A DNA stretch of 43,078 bases from Ruminococcus sp. (GCA_029062165.1 JAIDQQ010000052.1:24434-67511); one strand, 5' to 3'. Positions 25,578-34,609 are shown, numbered from the stretch's first letter. A program made the numbers and translations. The notes: a model not told the origin generated them from the sequence alone.

Positions 25578-27539
25578 TTATCTTACTTTAGAGCCGACTG
25601 GTACATCATCGTCAACGAAAATTACTTTACAACCGTCCGGAATATCGACGGCACAAATCATACCATTGCTTTCCATGCCACAGAGTTTAACCGGTTTAAG
25701 ATTCGCTATAAACTGGACTTTTTTTCCTATGAGGTCTTCCGGCTTATAGTACTGTGCTATACCTGAAACAACCTGTCTGCTACCCATACCGTCATCGAGT
25801 TGGAGGCAGAGAAGTTTTTTGGATTTCTTTACTTTTTCGCAGGAAATTACTTTACCTACACGGATTTCAATTTTAGCGAAGTCGTCAATAGTTATTTCCG
25901 GAGCGAGTTCAATTTTTTCCACAGGCTTTTCACTTTCGGAAAGATTGGATTTAGCTTTTTCTACGTTTTGTTTTATGATGTTGTTGAGTTCTTCAATTTC
26001 CTTTTCGACGTCGATACGTGGGAAGAGTATAGCACCCTTATGAACGGTTACATTTTCCGGAAGTACGCCGAAAACGGAGAGTTTATTATAAGTTACGTCG
26101 TCCGGAACTGCACCTATCTGATTCCATACTTCCGGCATAGTCGACGGCATAAACGGTGAAAGAAGTCCGGATATAATTCTTATGGATTCGAGCAGGTTAT
26201 AAAGTACGTCAGCGAGTTTTGCACTGTATTCCGGAACTTTTCCGAGTTTCCAAGGTTCAGTTTCGTCAATGTACTTGTTGGCACGGTCAACGGTCCTGAA
26301 AATGCTTTCGAGAGCCTGTTTTATCTTGTTCTGATTCATAGCGTCGTCGACTTCTTTAATAGTATTAATCACGACTGATTTCAAATCCTCGTCAAAATCG
26401 GTTGATTCACGTTCAGCCGGAAGAGTACCATTAAAATACTTGTCAGCCATAGCGACAGTACGTGATACAAGATTTCCGAAACCGTTAGCGAGGTCAGAAT
26501 TTATGCGGTTAATCATTATCTCGTTTGAAAAAGAACTGTCCGCACCTAAAGCCATTTCCCTTAATATATGGTAGCGGATAGCATCACAGCCGTAACGCTC
26601 ACCGAGTACAAACGGGTCAACAACATTTCCGAGTGATTTGGACATCTTTTCACCATTGAAAGTAATCCAGCCATGTACAGCGAGGTGTTTCGGTAACGGT
26701 AAATCGAGAGCCATAAGCATAGCAGGCCATATTATAGCGTGGAAACGCATAATATCCTTGGCAACCATATGGACATCTGCTGGCCAGTACTTTGAAAACT
26801 CGTCCGGACGGCTGTTTTCGTAACCGAGTGCGGATATATAGTTTGAAAGTGCGTCAATCCATACATATACAACGTGTTTGTCGTCGAAAGAAACAGGAAT
26901 ACCCCATTTGAAAGTAGTACGTGATACGCATAAATCCTCAAGACCTTTTTTTATGAAGTTGTTTACGAGTTCCGTAGCACGAGTTTTAGGTTGCAGATAG
27001 TCAGTTTCCGTAAGAAGTTTTTCTATTCTGTCGGCGAACGGTGACATCTTAAAGAAATATGATTCTTCTTTAGCGAAAGTCACTTCACGGTGACATTCCG
27101 GACAACAACCGTTTTCGTCAAGTTGCGAATCTGTCCAGAAACTTTCGCAAGGTGTACAGTATTTACCGGAGTATTCACCTTTATAAATGTAACCTTTGTC
27201 ATAGAGAGCCTTGAAAATTTTCTGAACGCTTTCAATGTGATAGTCGTCAGTGGTTCTTATGAACTGGTCATAATCGACGTTCATATATTTCCAGAGTTTC
27301 TTGAAAGTCTGTACAATTTCGTCAACGTACTCTTTCGGAGTAACATCTTTTTCCTTGGCTTTCTGTTCGATTTTAAGACCGTGTTCGTCCGTACCGGTAA
27401 GGAATTTGACATCATAACCCTGTAATCTTCTGTAACGTGCTATGGAATCGCAGGCAACAGTAGTATAACAGTGACCGATATGCGGATTACCTGACGGATA
27501 ATAAATCGGTGTGGTAATGTAAAAAGTTTTATCTGACAT
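25578..27539 (-). CDS. metG: Methionyl-tRNA synthetase
   Basis: A 653-residue class I synthetase. The HIGH motif appears in YYPSGNPHIGHCY, the zinc-knuckle Cys residues in CTPCESFW and CCPECHREV, and KMSKS in NGEKMSKSLGN. A C-terminal tRNA-binding (EMAP/Trbp111) domain from about 550 (FAKIEIRVGKVISCEKV) gives the long Firmicute form. ATG at 27539 follows TTGGAGCG. The promoter leaves a leader of only about 30 bases, so no T-box controls it here. Confidence 0.96.
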   Translation of the reverse strand: MSDKTFYITTPIYYPSGNPHIGHCYTTVACDSIARYRRLQGYDVKFLTGTDEHGLKIEQKAKEKDVTPKEYVDEIVQTFKKLWKYMNVDYDQFIRTTDDYHIESVQKIFKALYDKGYIYKGEYSGKYCTPCESFWTDSQLDENGCCPECHREVTFAKEESYFFKMSPFADRIEKLLTETDYLQPKTRATELVNNFIKKGLEDLCVSRTTFKWGIPVSFDDKHVVYVWIDALSNYISALGYENSRPDEFSKYWPADVHMVAKDIMRFHAIIWPAMLMALDLPLPKHLAVHGWITFNGEKMSKSLGNVVDPFVLGERYGCDAIRYHILREMALGADSSFSNEIMINRINSDLANGFGNLVSRTVAMADKYFNGTLPAERESTDFDEDLKSVVINTIKEVDDAMNQNKIKQALESIFRTVDRANKYIDETEPWKLGKVPEYSAKLADVLYNLLESIRIISGLLSPFMPSTMPEVWNQIGAVPDDVTYNKLSVFGVLPENVTVHKGAILFPRIDVEKEIEELNNIIKQNVEKAKSNLSESEKPVEKIELAPEITIDDFAKIEIRVGKVISCEKVKKSKKLLCLQLDDGMGSRQVVSGIAQYYKPEDLIGKKVQFIANLKPVKLCGMESNGMICAVDIPDGCKVIFVDDDVPVGSKVR

Positions 27540-27576
27540 TTTTAATCGCTCCAATCGTATAATAGTGGACAATTAT

Positions 27577-27605
27577 ATTATACAACATTTTCTACGATTT
27601 GTCAC
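27577..27605 (-). promoter_or_regulatory. metG promoter
   Basis: GTGACA, 17 bases, TATAAT on the minus strand. Confidence 0.7.
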
Positions 27606-27627
27606 GTATTTTTGAAAAATTTTACAT

Positions 27628-29448
27628 TCAGAAAATAAGTTCTGAAATAAACTCTGTATCGGAGCAGGAAATCTCCAGTCTGAAGCCGTTTATTGCGGAA
27701 GCGTTTTCGGCTATGGCAAGCCCTAAACCACTACCGGAGTTGTTACTGCGTGACTTGTCGCCTTTTGCGAAAGGCTTTTTAAGTCCGGAGACGTCAATTT
27801 TCTTGCCGACGGTATTTCTTATAATGATGTTCCTGTTGCTTAAGGATATATTTATTTTTCCGTTTTCGGTGGTATGGTTTACTGCATTTGAGACAAGATT
27901 TTCAATGATAGTTTTCAGCGTAGCGGAATCGGCAGAAATTTCCCCTGTACCGTCGGTATGAACGGATATATTTTTTTCGTCGAGGAGCAGGGAATATTTT
28001 TCAACAGCATTATTGACAATCCGGTATAAATCACACTGTACCGGTTTTATATTTATACCGTTTATCGCATTTAATTCAAGAGTACGTGTTATTATGGAAT
28101 CCGTATAGGAAATGTTATCCATTACCGACGAAAGATATTTATTTGTTTCTTCGTCGTTAAGATTTCCGGTCATGATGTTCTCGACGTATCCGCCGATAGC
28201 CATAAGCGGAGTTTTCAAGTCGTGGGCGAGACTGTCTGTTAAATTTTTCTGATAGTCTTCAAATCTGTAGTCAGCCTGATTTTTTACGTTAAGTCTCCAC
28301 GCATCGAGTAACGCTATAACAATCGTAAGGAGCAGGAACATTATAACCAGTTTAAAGTACAGCGGTTTTGAAACGGAGTTCCACGGTTCAACCTGAATCA
28401 TTGTGGTAAGGAGATAGGGTTCATTGTCAATATATACTGTAGCATTATGATAACATACTCTGCCACCGTAACTACCACCTAAAAGATACATACCGCCTGC
28501 GGAAAGTTTTGAAGGTGGATTTTCTGAATTAAGTCTGTCGAAAGCATCTTTATCAGTACCGTAAAAACCACACATAATATAACGTGGATAGGTATCATTT
28601 GAAATTCTGTCATGATTTAATCCGGATAAATCAAATTCAGCGAGTTCATAACCGTTTGTTTCGGGCGTATCGATAGTATAGGTTTTTGATTCAAGTATTT
28701 CTTCCGGATATGAATTTTCATTATAGTATTTTATAAGATTAAGTTCTGTTTCGTGCGGAATAAACAAACCGTCTTTTTTGTTGATGTACGCACTTTTTAC
28801 AACTACTTGCGGATAGACGGAATAAGTTTCTATATCGTACCTGCCACGGAATGTTTCATATTTTTTCGTCATCTCCATGTAATCCGCTTCGAGTTGCTGG
28901 AGTTCGGGGAAATCCTTGTTTTCGGTATCGCAGAACAGGTATTGCGAATTATCTTTATCAAAATATATGACCATCTGTAAACCCATACGGCTTGAATTTA
29001 TAATGTTTCCGTCCTTGTCGGAAAGCCTTATAAATACGTGACAGTTTTCAGTCTTCGTGTTCATCTGATATTTGCCCATATCGTCGAGGACTATGTTAAA
29101 ATGTGCTTCATGTCGCATACGTGCGGAGAGTTCCTGCGGATTGTCTGAATCTTTCTGATTATGACTTGATTGCATATACGAAAGAATACCATATGCCTGT
29201 GTGGTTGCCTGTGATAAAATGTATTCACGTCCGGCTTTGTAGAGACCTGTTGCGAAAATAGCTGTCAGGAACAGTCCGCTAAGTACATTTTTTGTGAGTA
29301 ATCCGCCGAAAGTTTTTCTTTTTCTTTTGTATATTTTTGATTTCTTTTTGTTCTTAAAGTTTTGATATATTTTTTTAAAGTTTTTCATGTTGAAAAAAGG
29401 TATAGTAAACTCTTTTTTCAGAATACTGTCATCAGGAATTATTTTCAT
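27628..29448 (-). CDS. Sensor histidine kinase
   Basis: A 606-residue kinase. A long basic N-terminal segment of about 50 residues precedes helix 1 (LLTKNVLSGLFLTAIFATGL). A large extracellular sensor region (about 75-350) and helix 2 (LVIMFLLLTIVIALL) follow. The phospho-acceptor motif SLAHDLKTPLMAIGGYVE, the N-box NLVSNAVNHT and GSGLGLAIAENA mark the HisKA and ATPase domains. It starts 4 bases after the response regulator gene stops and is its evident partner. No target gene is adjacent, and the signal is unknown; the sensor region is not recognised. Confidence 0.92.
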   Translation of the reverse strand: MKIIPDDSILKKEFTIPFFNMKNFKKIYQNFKNKKKSKIYKRKRKTFGGLLTKNVLSGLFLTAIFATGLYKAGREYILSQATTQAYGILSYMQSSHNQKDSDNPQELSARMRHEAHFNIVLDDMGKYQMNTKTENCHVFIRLSDKDGNIINSSRMGLQMVIYFDKDNSQYLFCDTENKDFPELQQLEADYMEMTKKYETFRGRYDIETYSVYPQVVVKSAYINKKDGLFIPHETELNLIKYYNENSYPEEILESKTYTIDTPETNGYELAEFDLSGLNHDRISNDTYPRYIMCGFYGTDKDAFDRLNSENPPSKLSAGGMYLLGGSYGGRVCYHNATVYIDNEPYLLTTMIQVEPWNSVSKPLYFKLVIMFLLLTIVIALLDAWRLNVKNQADYRFEDYQKNLTDSLAHDLKTPLMAIGGYVENIMTGNLNDEETNKYLSSVMDNISYTDSIITRTLELNAINGINIKPVQCDLYRIVNNAVEKYSLLLDEKNISVHTDGTGEISADSATLKTIIENLVSNAVNHTTENGKINISLSNRNIIIRNTVGKKIDVSGLKKPFAKGDKSRSNNSGSGLGLAIAENASAINGFRLEISCSDTEFISELIF

Positions 29449-29452
29449 AGTA

Positions 29453-30127
29453 TCACCTTTCTGTAAGTTTATAGCCTCTGCCGACGAGTGTTTTTATCTG
29501 TATACCGGCACTTCCGAGGGCTTTGCGTAATTTCTTTATATGATTGTCAACAACACGGTCACTGCCGAAAAAGTCATCACCCCATACACGATTCAGGAGA
29601 GTATCACGTGAAACAGTCCAGCCGATATGATTCATGAAATACTGTAGTATTGCAAACTCTTTGCGAGGGAGTTCGATTTCCGTATTGTCAACATAACATA
29701 TAAGCTGTCGGGTATCGAGTTTTATTCTGCCACATTGTAGGGTACTGTCAATTACCGTACCGCCATAACGTTTTGAGAGTGCTTCACATTTGGCGTACAG
29801 TGCCGACAGTAAGAACGGTTTTATGATGTAGTCATCACAGCCGAGTTCGTAACCATATAATATATCCTCCTCCCTTGCCCTTGCGGTTATGAAAATAACC
29901 GGTATATCGTTCTTTCGGCGGATTGCACGGCATATAATAAAGCCGTCGACTTCCGGTAACATTATGTCAAGAAGTACAAGACCGTAATCGTCAAGACTGT
30001 TGCCTATAGTTTCGAGTGCGTCATTACCGTTATGTACGGAGATTATTTCCGTACCTTTGTCACGGAAGTATCTTGTAATTACTTCGCATATCTGTAAATC
30101 GTCTTCGATAAGTAGTATTTTTTTCAT
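29453..30127 (-). CDS. OmpR-family response regulator
   Basis: A 224-residue two-domain regulator. The receiver has the acidic pocket EDD (8-10), phospho-acceptor Asp 54 in VLLDIMLPEVDGF, and the switch Lys in YIIKPF. The C-terminal winged helix (about 125-224) has ELPRKEFAILQYFM and TLLNRVWGDDFFGSDRVVDNHIKKLRKAL, typical of OmpR/PhoB. It is first in a two-gene unit with the kinase and reads away from the CAP-dockerin gene, which may be a target; that is inference. Confidence 0.95.
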   Translation of the reverse strand: MKKILLIEDDLQICEVITRYFRDKGTEIISVHNGNDALETIGNSLDDYGLVLLDIMLPEVDGFIICRAIRRKNDIPVIFITARAREEDILYGYELGCDDYIIKPFLLSALYAKCEALSKRYGGTVIDSTLQCGRIKLDTRQLICYVDNTEIELPRKEFAILQYFMNHIGWTVSRDTLLNRVWGDDFFGSDRVVDNHIKKLRKALGSAGIQIKTLVGRGYKLTER

Positions 30128-30224
30128 GAAAAGAAGCTCCTTTTATTTATGACTTTATTATATCATGGGATTATGTTCTTTTTATATCCTTTCTGAATTT
30201 TTTACAGGAAAATTTTTACTTTTC

Positions 30225-30253
30225 TTGACAAACACGGATATTTTAGGTATAAT
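30225..30253 (+). promoter_or_regulatory. Consensus promoter of the CAP-dockerin gene
   Basis: TTGACA, 17 bases, TATAAT, exact consensus. Confidence 0.85.
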
Positions 30254-30286
30254 TAATATAAATATTATCCGGAGAGGTGTTTTTTT

Positions 30287-31435
30287 ATGGAAAATAAAAT
30301 AATAACCGTATTTCTTACGGCTATGATGTGCATATTGCCTTGTACGTTCGTCAATACTGACGCTTATGCGGAGATTACGGCTAATGAAGATGCAACACTT
30401 GCCGGATACGCCGAAAGAGTATGGGAAATAGTCAACGAGGAAAGAATCAAAGAGGGATTAACTCCTATGTATTTCAATCCGCAACTTAATTATGTAGCGA
30501 ATATAAGAGCAGGTGAAATTATAAATAACAGTGGTCATGTACGTCCCGACGGTACACAATGGTACACGGTTTTTGACGAAAACAGAATATCAATAGGCAA
30601 TGGCGGTGAAAATATACTTTTCATGACTAATATGTTTCCGGTAGCAGATGTTGCTATGTCAGCGTGGATGGGTTCGCAGATACATCACGATAATATCATG
30701 AACAGTAATTTTTCTAATATAGGTGTAGGAGTGGCTCAGGAAGGTGATACATATTATCTTGTACAGATGTTCACCGGCGAAGCGGTTGCATGGGACGTAT
30801 CAGACGGAAATTTCATTCTGAACGGTATGGGAAAAACTCCGGACTATGACCCTGCAAATCGTCCGTGGAATGACTATCTGAAAAATATAACATCAACATC
30901 AGTCGGGGACGGTATAACCGAAATGGGAAGATATGTATTTTCCGGTATGGAAAATCTTAAAACGGTCACTTTACCCGAAAGTGTTGAAAAAATAAATATG
31001 TACGCTTTTAACGGTTGTACTTCGCTGGAAGAATTGATTTTCATGAATCCTGCTTGCGAGACAGAGGGAAGTTATGAAACAATTCCGTCCGGTACTGTTA
31101 TATGCGGTTATGAAAACTCCACCGCACAGACTTTTGCGGAAACATACGGATATAATTTCAGAGTTCTTGAAGAGGATAACAAATTAGGCGATATAAATGA
31201 GGATGGTTTCGTAGATGCCATTGATGCGACAGATATTCTTACTGAATATGCAACGCTTTCGACATCAGGTATTTCCACTTTCACCGGCAGACAGAAAACT
31301 TCCGCCGATATAAATTCCGACGGTGAAATAAATGCCGTTGACGCTTCATATATACTTTCGTATTATGCGTATCTCTCAACCGGTAATGATTCAAAACTGA
31401 ATATGTCTGAATGGTTAAAAAACAATCCCCTGTGA
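30287..31435 (+). CDS. Secreted CAP-domain protein with LRR segment and dockerin
   Basis: A 382-residue secreted protein with signal peptide (about 1-28). A CAP/SCP domain (about 40-165) shows VNEERIKEGLTPMYFNPQL, SGHVRPDG and NIGVGVAQEGDTYYLVQMFTG. Two BspA-type LRR_5 units follow (MGRYVFSGMENLKTVTLP, INMYAFNGCTSLEELIF). A C-terminal dockerin has repeats GDINEDGFVDAIDATDILTEY and ADINSDGEINAVDASYILSYY. CAP domains in bacteria are of varied or unknown activity. The dockerin should tie it to a cohesin, perhaps the ScaE-like one, because both carry VDAxDAT and YAxLS signatures. The stop codon lies within the terminator stem-loop. Confidence 0.9.
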   Translation: MENKIITVFLTAMMCILPCTFVNTDAYAEITANEDATLAGYAERVWEIVNEERIKEGLTPMYFNPQLNYVANIRAGEIINNSGHVRPDGTQWYTVFDENRISIGNGGENILFMTNMFPVADVAMSAWMGSQIHHDNIMNSNFSNIGVGVAQEGDTYYLVQMFTGEAVAWDVSDGNFILNGMGKTPDYDPANRPWNDYLKNITSTSVGDGITEMGRYVFSGMENLKTVTLPESVEKINMYAFNGCTSLEELIFMNPACETEGSYETIPSGTVICGYENSTAQTFAETYGYNFRVLEEDNKLGDINEDGFVDAIDATDILTEYATLSTSGISTFTGRQKTSADINSDGEINAVDASYILSYYAYLSTGNDSKLNMSEWLKNNPL

Positions 31436-31453
31436 CAAGGGGATTTGTTTTTT
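31421..31453 (+). terminator. Terminator with TGTGACAA loop (family copy 1)
   Basis: ATCCCC (31425-31430) pairs with GGGGAT around loop TGTGACAA (31431-31438), extended by AACA/TGTT with one bulge, followed by Ts. The TGA stop of the CAP-dockerin gene is inside the loop. Confidence 0.8.
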
Positions 31454-31558
31454 GTCAAAAGAAAATTTTCACCAAAATTTCATCAAATTATCACCTTTTT
31501 ATTTTTTTGGGGCTATAGACTTTATAAGAATTTTATAAAAAAAGGAGTAATATTTATA

Positions 31559-32572
31559 GTGAAAAAAACATTAATTTTAGGCGGAAAAGACAAGCATTAT
31601 GAAGTGATTGATTTCTTAAAGGGATTTTCTATCACAACCATTGTTATTATGCATTTGATGCAGGATAATATTACACTTCTTCCAAGAATATTACATATTG
31701 TTTCTTCAATTGGTGGTACTGGTGTACACGTATTTATTTTCTGTTCAGGATTTGGATTGTATCTGTCTCATCTTCATAAACCCAAAAGTTATTTTTCGTT
31801 TTTACTGGCAAGAATGAATAAGCTGTATATACCATATATTCTTGTAGTATTTATTGCATTTCTGATTCCTGTAACATATACAGGTGAAAACAGAGTAATT
31901 GCATTGTTAAGCCATATTTTTCTGTTCAAGATGTTTGTTCCGGAATTTGAGGGAAGTTTCTGTGGTCAGCTTTGGTTTATGTCAACTATAATACAATTTT
32001 ATCTGGTCTTTATTCCATTGTGCAGTTTAAAAAAGGCTTTGAAGAAAACAAGTAATTTCATGGCAGTTACACTTTTTATCAGTGTATGTTATTGGATTAT
32101 GTTGTTGTTGATAAATAAAACTGATATCAGAGTATGGAGTAGCTTTTTTTTACAGTATCTATGGGAATTTTGTTTTGGTATGGTATGTGCTGAAAAATTT
32201 TTTAAAGGAGAAAAGATAAATTTAAGTCATTCTTTACTGTTGGTAATTTCTGTAGTAGGTATAGGATGTCAGGCTTTTATGGCATTGAGTTCAGGAGTTT
32301 TGAAAGTATTTAATGATATTCCGGCGTTATTTGGATATGGTTCATTAGCTCTATTAATTTATTCGGTTGGATTTATGAATAAAATTATTCTGTTTTTATC
32401 AAAGTTTTCTTATGAATGGTATTTAACACATATGTTAATATTTACGCTTATTTACCTGCTTGCACCGTCTACACTGGCAGGACAAGTTATTCTTGGCATA
32501 TTTGCGTTAATTTTAAGTGTATTTATAGCATTGGGATATCAGAAACTCTTAAAAAAATTTTTGAAGAAGTGA
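31559..32572 (+). CDS. Acyltransferase 3 family membrane protein
   Basis: A 337-residue protein with about ten helices, typical of acyltransferase 3 (OatA/WecH-like), which move acyl groups to surface sugars. Signatures are YEVIDFLKGFSITTIVIMHL with the key His, and VFIFCSGFGLYLSHL. GTG at 31559 follows AAAGGAGT at 31541-31548; a longer frame from 31445 reads through the upstream block. Codons are visibly more AT-rich than most neighbours, with few CCG or GAC codons, which may indicate transfer. The substrate is unknown. Confidence 0.87.
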   Translation: MKKTLILGGKDKHYEVIDFLKGFSITTIVIMHLMQDNITLLPRILHIVSSIGGTGVHVFIFCSGFGLYLSHLHKPKSYFSFLLARMNKLYIPYILVVFIAFLIPVTYTGENRVIALLSHIFLFKMFVPEFEGSFCGQLWFMSTIIQFYLVFIPLCSLKKALKKTSNFMAVTLFISVCYWIMLLLINKTDIRVWSSFFLQYLWEFCFGMVCAEKFFKGEKINLSHSLLLVISVVGIGCQAFMALSSGVLKVFNDIPALFGYGSLALLIYSVGFMNKIILFLSKFSYEWYLTHMLIFTLIYLLAPSTLAGQVILGIFALILSVFIALGYQKLLKKFLKK

Positions 32573-32602
32573 AACATACCTTTTTTTTAAAAAATCAATA
32601 AT

Positions 32603-32637
32603 AAATCCCCTGTTACAATGGGTTTTTTTTTTTTTTT
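32603..32637 (+). terminator. Terminator with TGTTACAA loop (family copy 2, imperfect)
   Basis: AAATCCCC, then TGTTACAATGGG and 15 Ts. The right arm has lost bases relative to the other copies, so the stem is short. Confidence 0.65.
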
Positions 32638-32642
32638 AAAAC

Positions 32643-32703
32643 AAAATTTTCACCAAATTTTAAAAAAATTTTTATTTTTTTTTTTTTTTTTTTTTGGTAT
32701 AGT
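32643..32703 (+). promoter_or_regulatory. Upstream block with 21-T run and TATAGT box
   Basis: AAAATTTTCACCAAA at 32643-32657 is repeated from 31462-31476 upstream of the acyltransferase gene. A 21-T run at 32675-32695 fills the place where a -35 box would stand for TATAGT at 32698-32703. Such a run may slip and alter promoter strength. Confidence 0.5.
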
Positions 32704-32731
32704 ATTTAGACATTAATTTAAGGAGGATTTT

Positions 32732-33679
32732 ATGAAAAATTCAAGGAAAATTTTATCAGGAATAATGGCATTATGCCTTATGTGCGGTATGGCTGTTGTT
32801 CCGACGGTCTATGCGGAGGAAACAAAAGGCGAAGAAACTTCTTCTGACGATACAGCAAAAGTTGAAAAATCAGGCAAGTGGGGAAAAAGCGGTACATGGT
32901 CACTTGAAGACGGCGTACTTACAATCAATGGTGAAAAGACTTTCGGCGGACTTGGCGACAAGCTCACAAAGGAAGAAATCGCAACGGTAGAGGGTCTTAT
33001 AATCGGCGAGGGAATAACCGACATTTCAACAGAGGCTTTCAAGGATTACAAAAAGCTGGTATATGTTACATTTCCGGAGACCCTCGAAAATATCGGCGAC
33101 AGTGCATTCTGTAACTGTACAGCATTATATGATATTGAGTTTCCGCAAAATCTCAAGGCAATAGGTGAATCTGCATTCAGTGGGAATTGGAGTGAAAAAG
33201 GTTCAATGACAAATGTTGTTATTCCGGACAGTGTAACAGGTATCGGAAAATCTGCATTTGAACATGCCGGTATTGCATCGCTTGAAATTGGAAGAGGTGT
33301 TACTTCAATAGGTTCAAGTGCATTTAGCGATAACAGCATAGGAAAAGCAAAATATAGAGGAACAGAAAAAGAATGGAAAGCAATTAAAATAGGAAATTCT
33401 TTTTCTACTCCTTTTGATGTTGAGTATCTTGTTAAAGCCGGCGATGCCAACGGCGACGGTGAAGTAAGTCTTTCAGATGCCGTATTCATTATGCAGTGCC
33501 TTGCAAATCCGGATGATTACAGCATGGACGAAATATTAAAGCTGAATGCAGATGTAGTTGATGTCGGAAGTGGTCTAACTACTACGGACGCCCTTGTTAT
33601 TCAGATGATAGGTATAAATTTAGTTAAAATGGAAGATTTACCCATAACATCAAAAGAAGTCAATAATATAACAGGCTGA
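32732..33679 (+). CDS. Secreted BspA-type LRR protein with dockerin
   Basis: A 315-residue protein with signal peptide (about 1-28, ending TVYAEE). An acidic stretch and a beta opening (SGTWSLEDGVLTINGEKTF) precede several LRR_5 units (FPETLENIGDSAFCNCTAL, VIPDSVTGIGKSAFEHAG). The C-terminal dockerin has GDANGDGEVSLSDAVFIMQ and a second, looser repeat ADVVDVGSGLTTTDALVIQ. LRR_5 proteins in gut bacteria often mediate adhesion; here the dockerin suggests display through a scaffoldin. The start follows AAGGAGG. Confidence 0.88.
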   Translation: MKNSRKILSGIMALCLMCGMAVVPTVYAEETKGEETSSDDTAKVEKSGKWGKSGTWSLEDGVLTINGEKTFGGLGDKLTKEEIATVEGLIIGEGITDISTEAFKDYKKLVYVTFPETLENIGDSAFCNCTALYDIEFPQNLKAIGESAFSGNWSEKGSMTNVVIPDSVTGIGKSAFEHAGIASLEIGRGVTSIGSSAFSDNSIGKAKYRGTEKEWKAIKIGNSFSTPFDVEYLVKAGDANGDGEVSLSDAVFIMQCLANPDDYSMDEILKLNADVVDVGSGLTTTDALVIQMIGINLVKMEDLPITSKEVNNITG

Positions 33680-33688
33680 AAAATCAAT

Positions 33689-33720
33689 AATAAATCCCCT
33701 GTAACAAGGGGATTTATTTT
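33689..33720 (+). terminator. Terminator with TGTAACAA loop (family copy 3)
   Basis: A perfect 11-bp stem (33689-33699 with 33708-33718) with loop TGTAACAA. This is the best copy of the family. Confidence 0.88.
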
Positions 33721-33725
33721 ATATA

Positions 33726-33754
33726 TTGACATTACATGAATTTTGTGATACAAT
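33726..33754 (+). promoter_or_regulatory. Promoter of zinc-ribbon LRR paralogue 1
   Basis: TTGACA, 17 bases, TACAAT. Confidence 0.78.
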
Positions 33755-33781
33755 GAAGAAAATGATACAGGAGGAATTGTT

Positions 33782-34519
33782 ATGCCGTTTGTTGAAGCAA
33801 AATGTCCTAACTGCGGAGGTACTCTGTCAGCAGACAGCACAAAAAATTTATGGATTTGCAGTTATTGTCAGACCCCTTTTATATTTGAGAAGTCAGTAAA
33901 TAATTATGCTGTCATGGATTACGATAATATAACTGCCGATACCGTTAATATTTTCGACAGCAATGAATCTGATTTTGTTATCAGTGACGGAAAACTTAAA
34001 GTATACAGAGGTATAAGCCGAGATGTCATTATTCCGGATAGCGTTGAAGAAATCTGTACAACTGCTTTTTCGTGTTCCACACATCTGAAATCTGTAGTAA
34101 TTCCGGACAGTGTGAAAAAAATGGACGGAGCTTTTTTTCTTTGTACGGCTTTGCAGTCTGTAGATATTCAGAATGGTGTAACAAATATAAGTAATGCGTT
34201 TAAAGATTGTACTTCATTGGAATCCGTAATAATTCCGGACAGTGTAAAATATATCGGAAATGCTTTCAGTGGCTGTACTGCTTTGAAATCTGTAAAAATT
34301 CCGGAAAATGTAAATTTTATCGGTGAGAATGATTTCAGCGGTTGTAATAATCTGACTGATATAGACTATCCGTATCTGCAAGAATTTGAAGATTATTTCC
34401 CTGTTCTTCTTGACAGGAAAAAAGCAGACCGCAAAAGAAAAGGATTATGTGTTTTTTGTGGTGGGAAATTCTCTTTATTCGGGAATTGTAAAATTTGCGG
34501 GAAAAAGAAAGATTATTAA
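33782..34519 (+). CDS. Zinc-ribbon/LRR protein, paralogue 1
   Basis: A 245-residue protein with no signal peptide, so probably cytoplasmic. An N-terminal zinc ribbon (Cys 8, 11, 26, 29: CPNC and CSYC) leads to a short linker. Four or five BspA-type LRR_5 units follow (about 75-195; VIIPDSVEEICTTAFSC, VIIPDSVKYIGNAFSGC). A C-terminal zinc ribbon (CVFCGG and CKICGKK) closes it. LRR_5 domains are mostly known from secreted proteins, so this cytosolic form between two ribbons is odd. The next gene is a tandem copy. Function unknown. Confidence 0.85.
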   Translation: MPFVEAKCPNCGGTLSADSTKNLWICSYCQTPFIFEKSVNNYAVMDYDNITADTVNIFDSNESDFVISDGKLKVYRGISRDVIIPDSVEEICTTAFSCSTHLKSVVIPDSVKKMDGAFFLCTALQSVDIQNGVTNISNAFKDCTSLESVIIPDSVKYIGNAFSGCTALKSVKIPENVNFIGENDFSGCNNLTDIDYPYLQEFEDYFPVLLDRKKADRKRKGLCVFCGGKFSLFGNCKICGKKKDY

Positions 34520-34524
34520 TAATT

Positions 34525-34550
34525 TTAATTCCTGTGACAAGGAAATTTTT
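34525..34550 (+). terminator. Degenerate terminator with TGTGACAA loop (family copy 4)
   Basis: AATTCC, loop TGTGACAA, GGAAATTTTT. The stem is shortened but the loop is kept. Confidence 0.6.
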
Positions 34551-34552
34551 TC

Positions 34553-34581
34553 TTCACATTATATAAATTTTATGATATTAT
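34553..34581 (+). promoter_or_regulatory. Promoter of zinc-ribbon LRR paralogue 2
   Basis: TTCACA, 17 bases, TATTAT, aligned with the promoter of paralogue 1 but with a weaker -35. Confidence 0.55.
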
Positions 34582-34609
34582 TAAAGATAATAGTAAAGGA
34601 GGAGTTGTT

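Noticed and set aside
27540..27605. T-box leader for metG
   Set aside because: The promoter leaves only about 30 bases of leader, too short for a T-box.
29453..30286. Direct control of the CAP-dockerin gene by the adjacent response regulator
   Set aside because: No direct-repeat binding site was recognised in the intergenic region, so this stays a guess.
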